The notes beneath the pieces were generated by a model. It did not search any database, was not told the DNA's origin, and saw nothing but the letters and a program-made list of their open reading frames with translations. DNA of 49,265 nucleotides from the NCBI GenBank assembly GCA_024275095.1, contig JAJRZV010000065.1:1-49265 (forward strand), in the 5' to 3' direction. Source of the stretch: a bacterium (lineage in GTDB: Bacteria; JAJRZV01). Below, piece after piece: positions 33,632-42,581 of the stretch (within the stretch, counting starts at the first letter, position 1; each line of letters starts with the position of its first letter). The translations under genes and the position numbers were made by a program.

Positions 33632-34587
33632 AAAAAACCTTAAAGCGCGAGATTGTGTTTGATGCAAACGATGTGGCAAAGATTGCTTTTGGTGAGCACA
33701 ATATTAATCTGAAAAAGATTGCGGATACTTTTGGTGTAACTATCGGGTCCCGTGGCAATCGAGTATTCATTCTGGGAGACGAAAAATCGGTGAGACAGGC
33801 TGAACGTGCAGTCACGGAACTGTATTTAAAAGCTGAAAAGGGAAGCGGCGGCTCACTTGTAGAGATGGTATCTCTTTCAGAAAAAGCAGGTACCCAGCTT
33901 CGCAAAGAAATAACAGAAAACAATACTGTTATATCCACCAGAACAGGACGGCGCATAGAACCTCGTTCTCCCAATCAGGCACGCTACGTGCAGGCCATGC
34001 TTCAACATGATATCGTGTTTGCTATCGGTCCCGCAGGGACCGGGAAAACGTATCTTGCTGTTGCCATGGCTGTAAGGTTCCTGCGCGAACGCCTTGTCAA
34101 CCGTATTGTTCTCACGCGTCCAGCAGTGGAGGCGGGGGAAAAATTAGGATTTCTTCCGGGTGACATCACTGAAAAAGTCAATCCATACCTCAGGCCCATT
34201 TACGACTCGCTCAACGACATTCTCAGTCGGAACGAATTTTTCAGCCTCATGGAACGCTCGATCATTGAAATTGCACCGCTGGCCTTCATGAGAGGCAGAA
34301 CCCTTAATGATGCATTTGTTATTCTGGACGAGGCACAAAACACCACAAAAGAACAAATGAAAATGTTTCTCACGCGCATTGGCTTCAACACCAGAGCCGT
34401 GATCACAGGAGATATAACCCAGATTGACCTCTCGGAAAGAGAAAAATCCGGACTTTTGCATGCCCGAAAAACTCTCAAGCACATTCGTGATATTGCGTTT
34501 ATTGAACTTACAGAAGAAGATGTGGTGAGGCACCCGCTTGTTCAACAGATCATCCGTGCTTACGAAGAGGCGGAAAAACAGGACTGA
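33628..34587 (+). CDS. PhoH-family ATPase (PhoH-like)
   Basis: 319 aa. An N-terminal KH-like region (NLKKIADTFGVTIGSRGNRVFI) precedes the P-loop ATPase core with GPAGTGKTYLAVAMAV, LTRPAVEAGEKLGFLPGD, VILDEAQNTTKEQMKMFLTRIG and VITGDITQIDL. This is the standard bacterial PhoH2/YbeZ form, whose gene is commonly found in the order phoH-pgpH-ybeY-corC as here. YbeZ works with YbeY in rRNA processing. It overlaps neighbours at both ends (4 bp with DUF4388, 1 bp with the HD gene). Confidence 0.95.
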   Translation: MKKTLKREIVFDANDVAKIAFGEHNINLKKIADTFGVTIGSRGNRVFILGDEKSVRQAERAVTELYLKAEKGSGGSLVEMVSLSEKAGTQLRKEITENNTVISTRTGRRIEPRSPNQARYVQAMLQHDIVFAIGPAGTGKTYLAVAMAVRFLRERLVNRIVLTRPAVEAGEKLGFLPGDITEKVNPYLRPIYDSLNDILSRNEFFSLMERSIIEIAPLAFMRGRTLNDAFVILDEAQNTTKEQMKMFLTRIGFNTRAVITGDITQIDLSEREKSGLLHARKTLKHIRDIAFIELTEEDVVRHPLVQQIIRAYEEAEKQD

Positions 34588-36824
34588 TGAACAACGCATC
34601 AGGAAAAAAGCCCCCTGATGCGGGGAGCAATTTTGTTTCACTTTTTGTAAAAACATCCTTGGTTTACCTGATTGCCGCCCTTCTCGTTTCAACTATCTTT
34701 TTAAGTGTACAGAAGTACAAGTATGTTTTTCGGGTCAACTATCCTTCGCCGGTAGACGTGACAGCTCCACATGACATGCAAATAGAAGATAACGAGGCGA
34801 CCAAAAAGGTTTTATCCGAAGCGCGCAAAAAAGCACCGGCATTTTTCATCTTTGATAATACGGTCAACACAACATCCTTACAGAAAATCAGAAAACTTCT
34901 GCGACGCAGAGATGCCGGCACGTTGAAGTCCTTTTTGTATTCACAGTACCCGAAGATTAAAACAGCCACCGTTGAAACGCGGGATGTATTAAAGCTGGGA
35001 AAGGTACTCCTGAAAATTCTCTCTCAAACGGAAAGAGCCTTTATCGTTGAAGAGCGTCCTGCCGAATTCCGCCGTGCCGTAATACGCAAGGGCGATACCG
35101 ACCAGATGGTGGATATACGAATGCTGGAAACTGTAAACCAGTTCATCAAACGCACGTTACCGACACTTTTACAAGATTACAAATTATCGGCATATCAGGA
35201 CTTGGTCACGCCTGTACTTCGTTCTCTTGTACGACCCAACACGTTCTTGAACGAAGCACGTACAAAAAATGCTGTCATGGCAGCAGTATCCAGAGATGTT
35301 CCTGTTCGGTATATTTTGCGAGAAGGAGAGGTAGTAATCAGGAAAGGCGACATTGTCACCTCGGAGGACATGACAAAAATCAACGCAATCATGAAAGAAA
35401 AACGATTCTATCATACACTCAGCTGGTACATCTCAGCCTCTTTTCTGCTGGCTTTAATACTTATCGTGGTTTCATATTTGGTCCACCAGTTTGCAGATGC
35501 TCACATAACGCTCAAGGACGCAGGGTTTGTGGGGTTGCTCGTGATACTGCAGGCAACATTTCTTCGAACACTTGCACTTACAGGCTGGACGAGCAGTTAT
35601 GTCATACCATTCATATATCTACCCCTGCTTGCAGCGTCCATTATTCGCAAGCGGCATTTAGGGCTTATTCTCATACTTTCTGCAGGGTTGCTGCCCGGCC
35701 TTTATGGTCTTCCCTCCGGATGGTTTCTCTCGCTAACGTGGTTCCTCTCAGGTGCTTTTCTCCTGACAGTACTCATCGCAAGACAGATCAAAAGAAGGCT
35801 GGATTTTCTCATTTACGGATTTGCAGGAGCAGCAGCGGGAGCACCCATTGCCTTTTTTGTCTGTGTACTGGGGGGTGCAGAAACCCCGGAAGCACTACAC
35901 TCCGGTCTTTTTTACGGTGCTGCCTGCATGTTTTCGGGAGTCCTCGCAATAGGAGTTCTCCCAGCAGTAGAGCGAATCTTCCGCTATACCACCAACGTAT
36001 ACCTTCTCGAACTGGCAAGCCTCAACCACCCTCTGCTCAGAGAACTGGCCATTCGTGCGCCCGGGACGTATAACCACAGCATTATGGTAGGAACTCTTTC
36101 AGAAGCAGCGGCTGAAAGTATCGGGGCCAACCCCGTTCTCGTGAGAGTAGCGGCATATTTCCACGACATAGGAAAAATGAAAAAGCCCAACTATTTCGTT
36201 GAAAATCAAAAAGGCGGCGAGAATCCGCATAATCGTTACACTCCGAGCATGAGCGCGCTTGTGATTATCTCTCACATCCGCTATGGAGTGGAAATGGCCC
36301 ATCGCCACGGGTTGCCGGATGAAATCGTCGACGCCGTCCGAGAGCACCACGGCACCAGCCTGATCCAGTATTTTTACGAAAGAGCACGCGAAAAGTCGGA
36401 AAATCCGGATGAAGTACCAGAGGAGGATTTCCGTTATCCAGGACCCAAACCCCGAACTAAAGAATCTGCCATTATTATGCTGGCAGATGCCGTGGAAGCA
36501 GCGGCAAGAACGCTTAAAAATCCCACAGATGACCAGATCGCAGGCATGGTACAGCGCATTATTAATCGCATCTTTGCGGATGGTCAGCTCGAGGATGCTC
36601 CTTTAACCCTCAAAGACCTTCACCTTATCGCCCGTTCGTTTATTCACGTGCTTGTCGGTATTTACCACAGGCGTATCGACTATCCCCGTCCTGCTTTCAA
36701 GGGAACTCCACCGGGAGAGGAGGTGTCAGGTGCCGAAAAGGAAAACCACGAAAGACAATCTGAAAGAAAAACTGGAGGAGAAGATAAGGAAGAGATTAAA
36801 CGCCTGGGGACTCCGAAATATTGA
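34587..36824 (+). CDS. 7TMR-HD family phosphohydrolase, PgpH-like (c-di-AMP hydrolase)
   Basis: 745 aa membrane protein. One N-terminal helix (about 20-42) is followed by an extracytoplasmic 7TMR-HDED domain (about 45-280), seven transmembrane helices (about 285-480) and a cytoplasmic HD domain. The HD residues are in NHSIMVGTLSEAAAE, AAYFHDIGKMKKPNYFVENQ and REHHGT. Characterised relatives (PgpH) split c-di-AMP to pApA. No diadenylate cyclase is seen here. The C-terminal tail (KENHERQSERKTGG onward) is translated over the ribosome binding site and first codons of the next gene, an overlap of 95 bp. Confidence 0.92.
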   Translation: MNNASGKKPPDAGSNFVSLFVKTSLVYLIAALLVSTIFLSVQKYKYVFRVNYPSPVDVTAPHDMQIEDNEATKKVLSEARKKAPAFFIFDNTVNTTSLQKIRKLLRRRDAGTLKSFLYSQYPKIKTATVETRDVLKLGKVLLKILSQTERAFIVEERPAEFRRAVIRKGDTDQMVDIRMLETVNQFIKRTLPTLLQDYKLSAYQDLVTPVLRSLVRPNTFLNEARTKNAVMAAVSRDVPVRYILREGEVVIRKGDIVTSEDMTKINAIMKEKRFYHTLSWYISASFLLALILIVVSYLVHQFADAHITLKDAGFVGLLVILQATFLRTLALTGWTSSYVIPFIYLPLLAASIIRKRHLGLILILSAGLLPGLYGLPSGWFLSLTWFLSGAFLLTVLIARQIKRRLDFLIYGFAGAAAGAPIAFFVCVLGGAETPEALHSGLFYGAACMFSGVLAIGVLPAVERIFRYTTNVYLLELASLNHPLLRELAIRAPGTYNHSIMVGTLSEAAAESIGANPVLVRVAAYFHDIGKMKKPNYFVENQKGGENPHNRYTPSMSALVIISHIRYGVEMAHRHGLPDEIVDAVREHHGTSLIQYFYERAREKSENPDEVPEEDFRYPGPKPRTKESAIIMLADAVEAAARTLKNPTDDQIAGMVQRIINRIFADGQLEDAPLTLKDLHLIARSFIHVLVGIYHRRIDYPRPAFKGTPPGEEVSGAEKENHERQSERKTGGEDKEEIKRLGTPKY

Positions 36825-37056
36825 TATTGTTTTCGTAGGACCGGAAGAGATGACACGTATCAACCGGAATTTCTTGGGACGTGAAGGCGACACCACGGTC
36901 ATTACCTTTTCTTATCCCTGCATCAACTCCTCCGAAAAAACAGGAGAGGTTTTTCTGTGTATTGATGCGATTGTGAAAGAAGCAAAAAATGTAAAAGCAG
37001 ATCTGGACGAATACATAGAACAAATTGCTCAACATGTCTTGGAGAGCCTTGGCTGA
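36730..37056 (+). CDS. ybeY: YbeY-like protein lacking the catalytic His motif
   Basis: 108 aa, against about 150 for YbeY. GGAGGT at 36718-36723 marks GTG 36730 as the start. The fold is recognisable: IDIVFVGPEEMTRINRNFLGREGDTTVITFSYP matches the 'LN..fR..d.pTDVLSFP' region in pieces, and GEVFLCIDAIVKEA the next strand and helix. The metal-binding HGxLHLxGYDH should follow, but the protein ends IAQHVLESLG: aligned to AHGVLHLLG, the first His is Gln, the second Glu, and the third is beyond the stop. No other frame supplies the motif. It may be a structural partner of PhoH or a decaying gene. Confidence 0.75.
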   Translation: MPKRKTTKDNLKEKLEEKIRKRLNAWGLRNIDIVFVGPEEMTRINRNFLGREGDTTVITFSYPCINSSEKTGEVFLCIDAIVKEAKNVKADLDEYIEQIAQHVLESLG

Positions 37057-37870
37057 CAAAAATTTAAAAAAAGCACTGCTCAACTTCCTTCTCAATCGGA
37101 TGGCACGGGGGCTTCCACCCCAGGACCTTGTTGCAAAGGTTTCACAACTCCTTGTCGAACACGACATTCTGGACTCCTCTGAGGGCATACTTTTGAGACG
37201 CCTGCTCACGTTTAAAAACAAAGATGTACGTGATGTAATGGTGCCCCGGGGTGAAATATTCGCTGTCGCCGGAGATGCACAGCTTCGGGATGTCATGCCT
37301 TCTCTCAGTAAACACGGCTTTTCAAGAGTTCCCGTATATGAAAAGAACCTGGACAACATCGTGGGGGTGCTTTACGTAAAAGACGTCGCATTTTTCTTTC
37401 CACCAGACGGAGATGTTCCAGTAAGCCAGCTCATGAGAGAAGCACACTTTGTTCCCGAAACCATGACGCTTCAGCAACTCTATGCAGAATTCACGCGCCA
37501 TCGGGTACATATCGCCATGGTTATAGACGAATACGGCTCTGTCACAGGCCTCGTAACCATGGAAGACCTGCTGGAGGAGATTTTCGGCGAAATCCAGGAC
37601 GAATATGACAGCGAAAGCGACCCTGAAATCCAGATGGTGGGCGAAAACGCCGCCCTTGTCCAGGGCAGGGTCAACATTGACAGGCTTTTTGAAATTTTCG
37701 GGGTTTCTATTGAAGCAGAGGGCATTGACACAGTAAACGGGCTCCTGTCACAATTGAAAAACGGGATCCCCCAGAAAGGGGACGTGTTTGAATATTACAC
37801 TCTCGTCTTCCGTGTACTCGAAAGTGACGAGCGCCAGGCGAAAAAGGTCCTCATCAGACGCGTCAATTAA
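37034..37870 (+). CDS. corC: CorC/HlyC-type CBS-domain protein (magnesium/cobalt efflux accessory)
   Basis: 278 aa. Two CBS domains (VRDVMVPRGEIFAVAGDA to VGVLYVKDVAFF; VPETMTLQQLYAEFTRHRVHIAMVIDEYGSVTGLVTMEDLLEEIFGEI, read in pieces) are followed by a CorC_HlyC C-terminal domain (GRVNIDRLFEIFG, GIDTVNGLLSQLKNGIPQKGD). No transmembrane DUF21 part, so this is the soluble CorC form. ATG 37034 is inside the ybeY end (23 bp overlap); TTG 37025 or 37049 are alternatives. The last base pairs overlap the stop of the converging receptor gene: both stops use the palindrome TTAA at 37867-37870. Confidence 0.92.
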   Translation: MSWRALADKNLKKALLNFLLNRMARGLPPQDLVAKVSQLLVEHDILDSSEGILLRRLLTFKNKDVRDVMVPRGEIFAVAGDAQLRDVMPSLSKHGFSRVPVYEKNLDNIVGVLYVKDVAFFFPPDGDVPVSQLMREAHFVPETMTLQQLYAEFTRHRVHIAMVIDEYGSVTGLVTMEDLLEEIFGEIQDEYDSESDPEIQMVGENAALVQGRVNIDRLFEIFGVSIEAEGIDTVNGLLSQLKNGIPQKGDVFEYYTLVFRVLESDERQAKKVLIRRVN

Positions 37871-39930
37871 ATCTCCAGGCGCAGGTATCCAGCCGCCGTC
37901 CACGGCATGGGCTCTCCACCATAATACATTGTAACTCTCTCGGTGGTGAGACCCGAACCGGTATAGGGATACATGCGCGAACGATCATCTTCAGCACTGA
38001 ACATGCCCCCGAGCGCATTGCGAATCATTACGCCCATACTGAATCCTTTAACAACTTCATATTCTATGTGTGCATTGAGCAAATAATTGGGACCAGCAGA
38101 ACGCGGTCCTGTGTTGGCACCTCCAGCGACAGCAAAAAGCGTATACCGGGGCCATGTGCGCCTGGAGTAATACGTAAAAAACAGGTCCACACTCAGACCT
38201 TCCACAGGCGAGTAATGAACTCCAACATTAATTTTATGCCGGGGTGAAGATGTAATGTCGTCACCTTTGTTGTAAATATTCGCGCCCTGCTCCGGGGAAG
38301 GCACATCCGAGCGTGCACGTATGACTTGAAATGCATAATTTGCACTGAACGAAAGATTGTGCATGACCAGCACGTCCACAGAGGCTTCTGCTCCCATGGA
38401 GTAAAAGTTGTTTTCCAGGTTGGAATATTGAAACGCATCCTGGGCATAATCAAAGTAGATGATATTCTGAAAATATTCACAAAAAATGCTGGTTTCTGTT
38501 TTAACCCATTTGCCAAAGCGCCCCATGTAGGCGATTTCAGCACTGTTTATAACCTCGTTAAACTGCTGTATTTCGACCTCTCCTCCGACAGACCCGTCCC
38601 AACCTTCTATGTCACCGCCGTATTCCAGAAACGATGGCCTACGGAATGCCCTGGCACCCGAGAGTCTCACTGTATGGCTTCCCCGGGTGTATATAAACGC
38701 AACGCGAGGACTCACCGTATCGGATGGCTGTTCATTCAAATATGTACTGTCATCATAGCGAACGCCCAACGTTATCTTAAATCCTTTGAAGGGTTTAACA
38801 TCACCCTGTGCAAATATACCGTAGCGGGTTTCGTTAATTGCCTCATATGCTGGTATCAGTCCTTCGTTTCGATACAGATTGAACCTCAACTCTCCCCCGA
38901 CAGTAACGCTCGCTACATCCCCAAAATTGCGACCGTATCGCATTTCTATGTCCAAGGTATTGACACCGAGAGTAAAAAGAGTCGTCTGGCTTTCCCGATT
39001 ATTCTTGTCGTAGAAAACTTTCAACTCTGTGGAATAGCGGTTCCAGAAGAATTGAAAGTAAGCACCGTGGGCATCACCCTGAATTCGCGCAAAGGCGTGT
39101 TTACCCTTCGCAAACGCAGGGGAGAAAGGAAAAATATAGATGAACTTACCGGCTGCACCACCGATGTCAAAGTTGATGTTGACATTTTCAGCAGGACTGC
39201 CTGATACGCGAAGGCGCCCACTACCTGAAAGAAGATCGGCGCGGGTGGTATTGAGCACGTCCATTGCTGTGTTCACATGACCGGCAACCGTAAATGTAAC
39301 CCGTCGGCCCCTCCCAGAATATCCGATGGCATTACGTGCCATGAATGGAGAAGCTCCTTCTATCGTCCGCAACCAGAACACATGACGTTTCTCTTCAGAA
39401 GCCGAACGGGTAATGATGTTGATAACTCCGGAAAACGCGTTGGGTCCATACAGAGTAGAACCGGGGCCGCGCACCACTTCGATTCGCTCGATTTCATCCA
39501 GCGATACAGGCAAAAGAGACCACATGGGTGCGCCAAACACTTCATTGTTGGTTTCCCGCCCATCAATAAGGAGTAACACCTGATTGTTGGATTCATCAGT
39601 AAAACCGCGCATGCCCACAATGGGAAAGCTCTCGTATGCCCAGTACGACTCCACGCCTGGAACGTATCGCAAAAGGTCCGGAACGGATAACGCGGGCAGG
39701 CGGCGAATTTCCTCACGCGTAAGCACGCTTACAGTTGCCGGGGCCTCCGTAACCTTTTCCTCCTTCTTGGAGGCCGTTATGGTAATATCCTCGGCCTGGA
39801 AGAGCTTGAACTCTTCTTCCAGTGCCTCCAAACCCTGCCCTGCCGAAGCGGTTGTTGCCAGCAGGCAGAACACCACAAGATGTTTTGTAATCCTCATGAT
39901 GGTAGAAACCATATTACTGCGATGGAGCAC
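37867..39930 (-). CDS. TonB-dependent outer-membrane receptor
   Basis: 687 aa. A signal peptide (about 12-32), a TonB-box-like stretch (EDITITASKK) and a plug domain (VSVLTREEIRRLPALSVPDLLRYVPGV, GFTDESNNQVLLLIDGRETNNEV, IERIEVVRGPGSTLYGPNAFSGVINIITR) precede a beta-barrel of about 500 residues ending LRLEI. The plug resembles vitamin B12/colicin and unclassified receptors (BtuB/CirA type); the ligand is unknown. The start is GTG 39930 with GGGGAG 7 bp upstream; ATG 39897 would remove an 11-residue lead. It begins inside the end of the lipoprotein gene (17 bp overlap), so the two are made together. Confidence 0.9.
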   Translation of the reverse strand: MLHRSNMVSTIMRITKHLVVFCLLATTASAGQGLEALEEEFKLFQAEDITITASKKEEKVTEAPATVSVLTREEIRRLPALSVPDLLRYVPGVESYWAYESFPIVGMRGFTDESNNQVLLLIDGRETNNEVFGAPMWSLLPVSLDEIERIEVVRGPGSTLYGPNAFSGVINIITRSASEEKRHVFWLRTIEGASPFMARNAIGYSGRGRRVTFTVAGHVNTAMDVLNTTRADLLSGSGRLRVSGSPAENVNINFDIGGAAGKFIYIFPFSPAFAKGKHAFARIQGDAHGAYFQFFWNRYSTELKVFYDKNNRESQTTLFTLGVNTLDIEMRYGRNFGDVASVTVGGELRFNLYRNEGLIPAYEAINETRYGIFAQGDVKPFKGFKITLGVRYDDSTYLNEQPSDTVSPRVAFIYTRGSHTVRLSGARAFRRPSFLEYGGDIEGWDGSVGGEVEIQQFNEVINSAEIAYMGRFGKWVKTETSIFCEYFQNIIYFDYAQDAFQYSNLENNFYSMGAEASVDVLVMHNLSFSANYAFQVIRARSDVPSPEQGANIYNKGDDITSSPRHKINVGVHYSPVEGLSVDLFFTYYSRRTWPRYTLFAVAGGANTGPRSAGPNYLLNAHIEYEVVKGFSMGVMIRNALGGMFSAEDDRSRMYPYTGSGLTTERVTMYYGGEPMPWTAAGYLRLEI

Positions 39931-41785
39931 CGGTCAGGCTCCCCATGTCGCCCATAGCCTTGATAAGCTCCCCGGCCACCTTAGCGATTACTGCGTTGAG
40001 CTCGCAGTTGTCGGGAAGAGTATATTCACCCGGTGTCAGGTTTTTGTCGGGATTACAGGGATTGGTGGTGCTGTTGGGCCATACCCCGGAAAGGTCCACG
40101 TACAGGACACCTGCAAGGGTTGGATCCTTGAAGATCAAATAGGGTAGGGGGGACACGATCGTATCAGCAGGGATGGAAGGATCCGTGCCCACGGCGTTTT
40201 TGATCTCCGGTGAAAACTGGACCCAGCTCTGAGTGGAACCAAGGGGGTAGCCCTGTTTGTCCGTGAAGTGTCCAATATCGGGTATGGGATTGCCGTTTGC
40301 ATCCTCGAGCGCCTCTGCACGGCATGCAATGGACGCCAATCCCGGGTCGAGCCTGTCAAAGCCGGGTACCGTCGTTGTCATGTTGGGGGTGTAATAAAGG
40401 AGCTGGGGACCGCAGTCCCACTCCATGATGATGGTATCCGTTGTTTCTTTGGGAAAACCGCCGCTGTAGTCCTCGTGCATCGTCCAGGCTGGCAGAAAAC
40501 CACGAATTCCGTCAGACCCGGGGGTGGCAAGATATTCGAAGAGCTGGTCGAGGTCGAACTCGAAAATATCAGGAATGGCTGCTGTGAGAAGTGCCTGTAC
40601 CAAATCCACTGTGATAAAAGTGGGACTGAGGAGCTGCTGACACTCTTCCTGTATGTCAGCCTGGGCGCAGAGGCTGAAGATAATTTCGTCCAGCAGGTGC
40701 GACTGCAATATTCCTACCACCGTTACGGCAATGAGAGGGGCAATATCCTTTGCCCACGACGTGCGGGCATTCGGGGTTCCGTCAAGGTCTGCCTCGATAT
40801 CATCAAGAGCTTGGGATATTCTGCCATCAATGAGGAAGGTTACGGTTTCACTGATGGGTCTCTGCATCTCGTCAAAGCGTGTGAATCTCATGTCAAAGTA
40901 ATTCTCGTCATCAGGGTTGGGGGTGATAAACTGATTTTCACTGATGACTTCTGCTTTCGTATAGTCAATAAAAGACTTCACATCGCGGACTGCCTCGAGA
41001 AGCAATGAGCGTGATGTGTCCACCCGCTCCGGACCGGTTGCTGTGTTCACCTTCAGCATGTACGGTTCTGCATTGAGCAGGGTTGCCAGCAAGTTGGAAA
41101 CCGCAAATACGGGCTCTGTACCCAACTGTTGAAGGGCAGGGTAGCTCAGCAGGGTCTGAAACTGGAGAAGGTTGGTAATGGTAAGGTCCGTGGAGGCAAG
41201 CAAATAATACACACCCGTAACGAGTGTAATGAAAGCATCAACAAAGTAAATGTCTCCCAGGTCCCATTCAGCGCCCAGGTCCACCTTGAAGATGGTCGCA
41301 CCAACCAGGGGATCTTTTATTTCAATGGGAATGGAGTCAATGTAGCGCCGAAAATATCCAATGTCCTCCACCTTCTGGAAATCAGCTGCTGCAGACTCAA
41401 GCGGTCCGAATATATAAGGATAAAGGATGGAGTTTAAAATTTCCATCAGGCCTCCGGTCTGAAGTGCAGTCAGTCCTGAACTGCTCGAGAGCAGCCCGGA
41501 TTGAAAAACAATGTCCACGATACGCTCGAGAAACTCGTTAAGGTCCAGCAACATCTGGACAATGGTTGAAATACCGCGAAGTGCATAGGCATCCGGGGAG
41601 TCCTCTTTAAGGGAGATTGCTGAATCAAACACATCTATGGCCTGTTCGTAATCCCCCTTTGAAATATAGTTGACCCCTTCCTGAACCAGATTCTCGTACC
41701 GCACATCCAGAGGCGTTGTGGTACATCCGATCACACTCGCCACAGCCACAAAGATCACGAATTTCCACATTTTCCTGCCAGCCAT
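39914..41785 (-). CDS. Large lipoprotein with N-terminal TPR, partner of the TonB receptor
   Basis: 623 aa. The signal peptide ends in SVIGC (lipid Cys21). Residues 28-75 form one to two TPR units (YENLVQEGVNYISKGDYEQAIDVFDSAISL, read in pieces, with DAYALRGI). The rest is mainly helical with moderately hydrophobic stretches (ILNSILYPYIFGP, FITLVTGVYYLLAS), then a C-terminal part rich in Asp, Pro and Asn with several Cys (MEWDCGP, ASIACRAEA, TTNPCNPDKN, LPDNCELN). No known domain recognised there. GGAGGTGGGG precedes ATG 41785. Its overlap with the receptor gene suggests a surface or periplasmic component of the same uptake system. Confidence 0.75.
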   Translation of the reverse strand: MAGRKMWKFVIFVAVASVIGCTTTPLDVRYENLVQEGVNYISKGDYEQAIDVFDSAISLKEDSPDAYALRGISTIVQMLLDLNEFLERIVDIVFQSGLLSSSSGLTALQTGGLMEILNSILYPYIFGPLESAAADFQKVEDIGYFRRYIDSIPIEIKDPLVGATIFKVDLGAEWDLGDIYFVDAFITLVTGVYYLLASTDLTITNLLQFQTLLSYPALQQLGTEPVFAVSNLLATLLNAEPYMLKVNTATGPERVDTSRSLLLEAVRDVKSFIDYTKAEVISENQFITPNPDDENYFDMRFTRFDEMQRPISETVTFLIDGRISQALDDIEADLDGTPNARTSWAKDIAPLIAVTVVGILQSHLLDEIIFSLCAQADIQEECQQLLSPTFITVDLVQALLTAAIPDIFEFDLDQLFEYLATPGSDGIRGFLPAWTMHEDYSGGFPKETTDTIIMEWDCGPQLLYYTPNMTTTVPGFDRLDPGLASIACRAEALEDANGNPIPDIGHFTDKQGYPLGSTQSWVQFSPEIKNAVGTDPSIPADTIVSPLPYLIFKDPTLAGVLYVDLSGVWPNSTTNPCNPDKNLTPGEYTLPDNCELNAVIAKVAGELIKAMGDMGSLTGAPSQ

Positions 41786-41816
41786 GTCCCCACCTCCAGA
41801 ATATTATCTTAACACA

Positions 41817-41845
41817 ATTATAACTTAAAACCGGAAGCCTGACCA
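41817..41845 (-). promoter_or_regulatory. Promoter for the lipoprotein/TonB receptor pair
   Basis: Minus strand: TGGTCA (41845-41840), 17 bp, TATAAT (41822-41817). It lies about 30 bp before ATG 41785. A second TATAAT on the plus strand (41881-41886) makes the 41786-41936 gap a divergent promoter region. Confidence 0.5.
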
Positions 41846-41880
41846 AATAACTCTTTAAACAGCTTAGGCAGACACCTGAT

Positions 41881-41886
41881 TATAAT
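41881..41886 (+). promoter_or_regulatory. -10 box for the phosphoesterase-like gene
   Basis: TATAAT at 41881-41886, no clear -35. It would give a leader of about 44 bases to ATG 41937, with no obvious Shine-Dalgarno. Confidence 0.35.
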
Positions 41887-41936
41887 GAACAACCTTCACT
41901 TGATGACGACCCTCAAGGCGATGTATAAGTGCTCCT

Positions 41937-42581
41937 ATGGCCTTGGCGGGTATCCTGGCAAACACGTACGGTAATATAGACGCTCTGGCGGATGCATGTG
42001 ATTTTCTCCTGGGCCAGATAGGTGCAGAAAAGATACTGCATCTTGGAAATTTCGCCACCGATGTTGACCAGTACATTTCCCGGCTCACCCTACCTGAGGG
42101 CAAGGAAGAAGATTTGCTGGACGAAGTCGCTCAGTTTTTGGAGGACCAGATGGAAAAGGAAGATCTCTCTCTAAAAGTAGAGGCCACCGCAAATGGACGC
42201 AAACGTTTGAAACGGATGTTTATAAAAATCCGGGGGCATTCTGACCCAAACATTCCCGAACTTGAGAGCCGGCATGTGGAGGTTATAGCGGACAGGCTCG
42301 TACTTCTCACTGCAGAAGTAGACTCCTTGGGAGAAGACGAGCTCGCAACTGCTGAAATCATCTGTACTTCCCAGTGGAGCCGTCCCCTGCTTCGAAGGGA
42401 TCAGGGGCGCATTATCCTCTGCCCTGGTCACCTGAGCGATCCTGACAGCTCCCACGCACCAACCTTTGCCACTGTGGAAGTGACGTTTACAGAAGCAAAA
42501 TTTTGTTTTTATAACCTGAAATTGCAAAAGGTCCTTGAGAAAGCCGTACCTCTTAAAGGGCCACGATTTACAGCCCGGTAA
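41937..42581 (+). CDS. Degenerate calcineurin-like phosphoesterase-fold protein
   Basis: 214 aa. The N-terminus MALAGILANTYGNIDALADA followed by ILHLGNFATDVD has the spacing of the metallophosphoesterase motifs DxHGN and GD. The metal ligands are substituted: Asp to Asn9, His to Tyr11, and the Asp of GD to Asn38. Near the C-terminus, LCPGHLSDPDSSHAPTFATVEV resembles the 'NPGS...p.ya.v' end of MJ0936/YfcE-type enzymes. The middle is not the usual GNCD/GH pattern. It therefore looks like an inactive member with a new role, perhaps nucleotide or protein binding. The start is ATG 41937; an in-frame stop lies 33 bp upstream with no other start codon between. Function unknown. Confidence 0.6.
   Translation: MALAGILANTYGNIDALADACDFLLGQIGAEKILHLGNFATDVDQYISRLTLPEGKEEDLLDEVAQFLEDQMEKEDLSLKVEATANGRKRLKRMFIKIRGHSDPNIPELESRHVEVIADRLVLLTAEVDSLGEDELATAEIICTSQWSRPLLRRDQGRIILCPGHLSDPDSSHAPTFATVEVTFTEAKFCFYNLKLQKVLEKAVPLKGPRFTAR

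Noticed and set aside
37000-37060. Frameshift hiding the YbeY HGxLHLxGYDH motif
   Set aside because: None of the three plus-strand frames reads His-Gly-x-Leu-His here, and the corC frame that follows is full length.
38326-39204. Plus-strand open frame of 292 codons across the TonB receptor gene
   Set aside because: Antisense to a receptor with a clear plug and barrel; composition (many His, Cys, Arg) is that of a reverse-frame shadow.
40268-41008. Plus-strand open frame of 246 codons within the TPR lipoprotein gene
   Set aside because: The minus-strand frame has a signal peptide, lipobox, good ribosome binding site and promoter; the plus frame has none.
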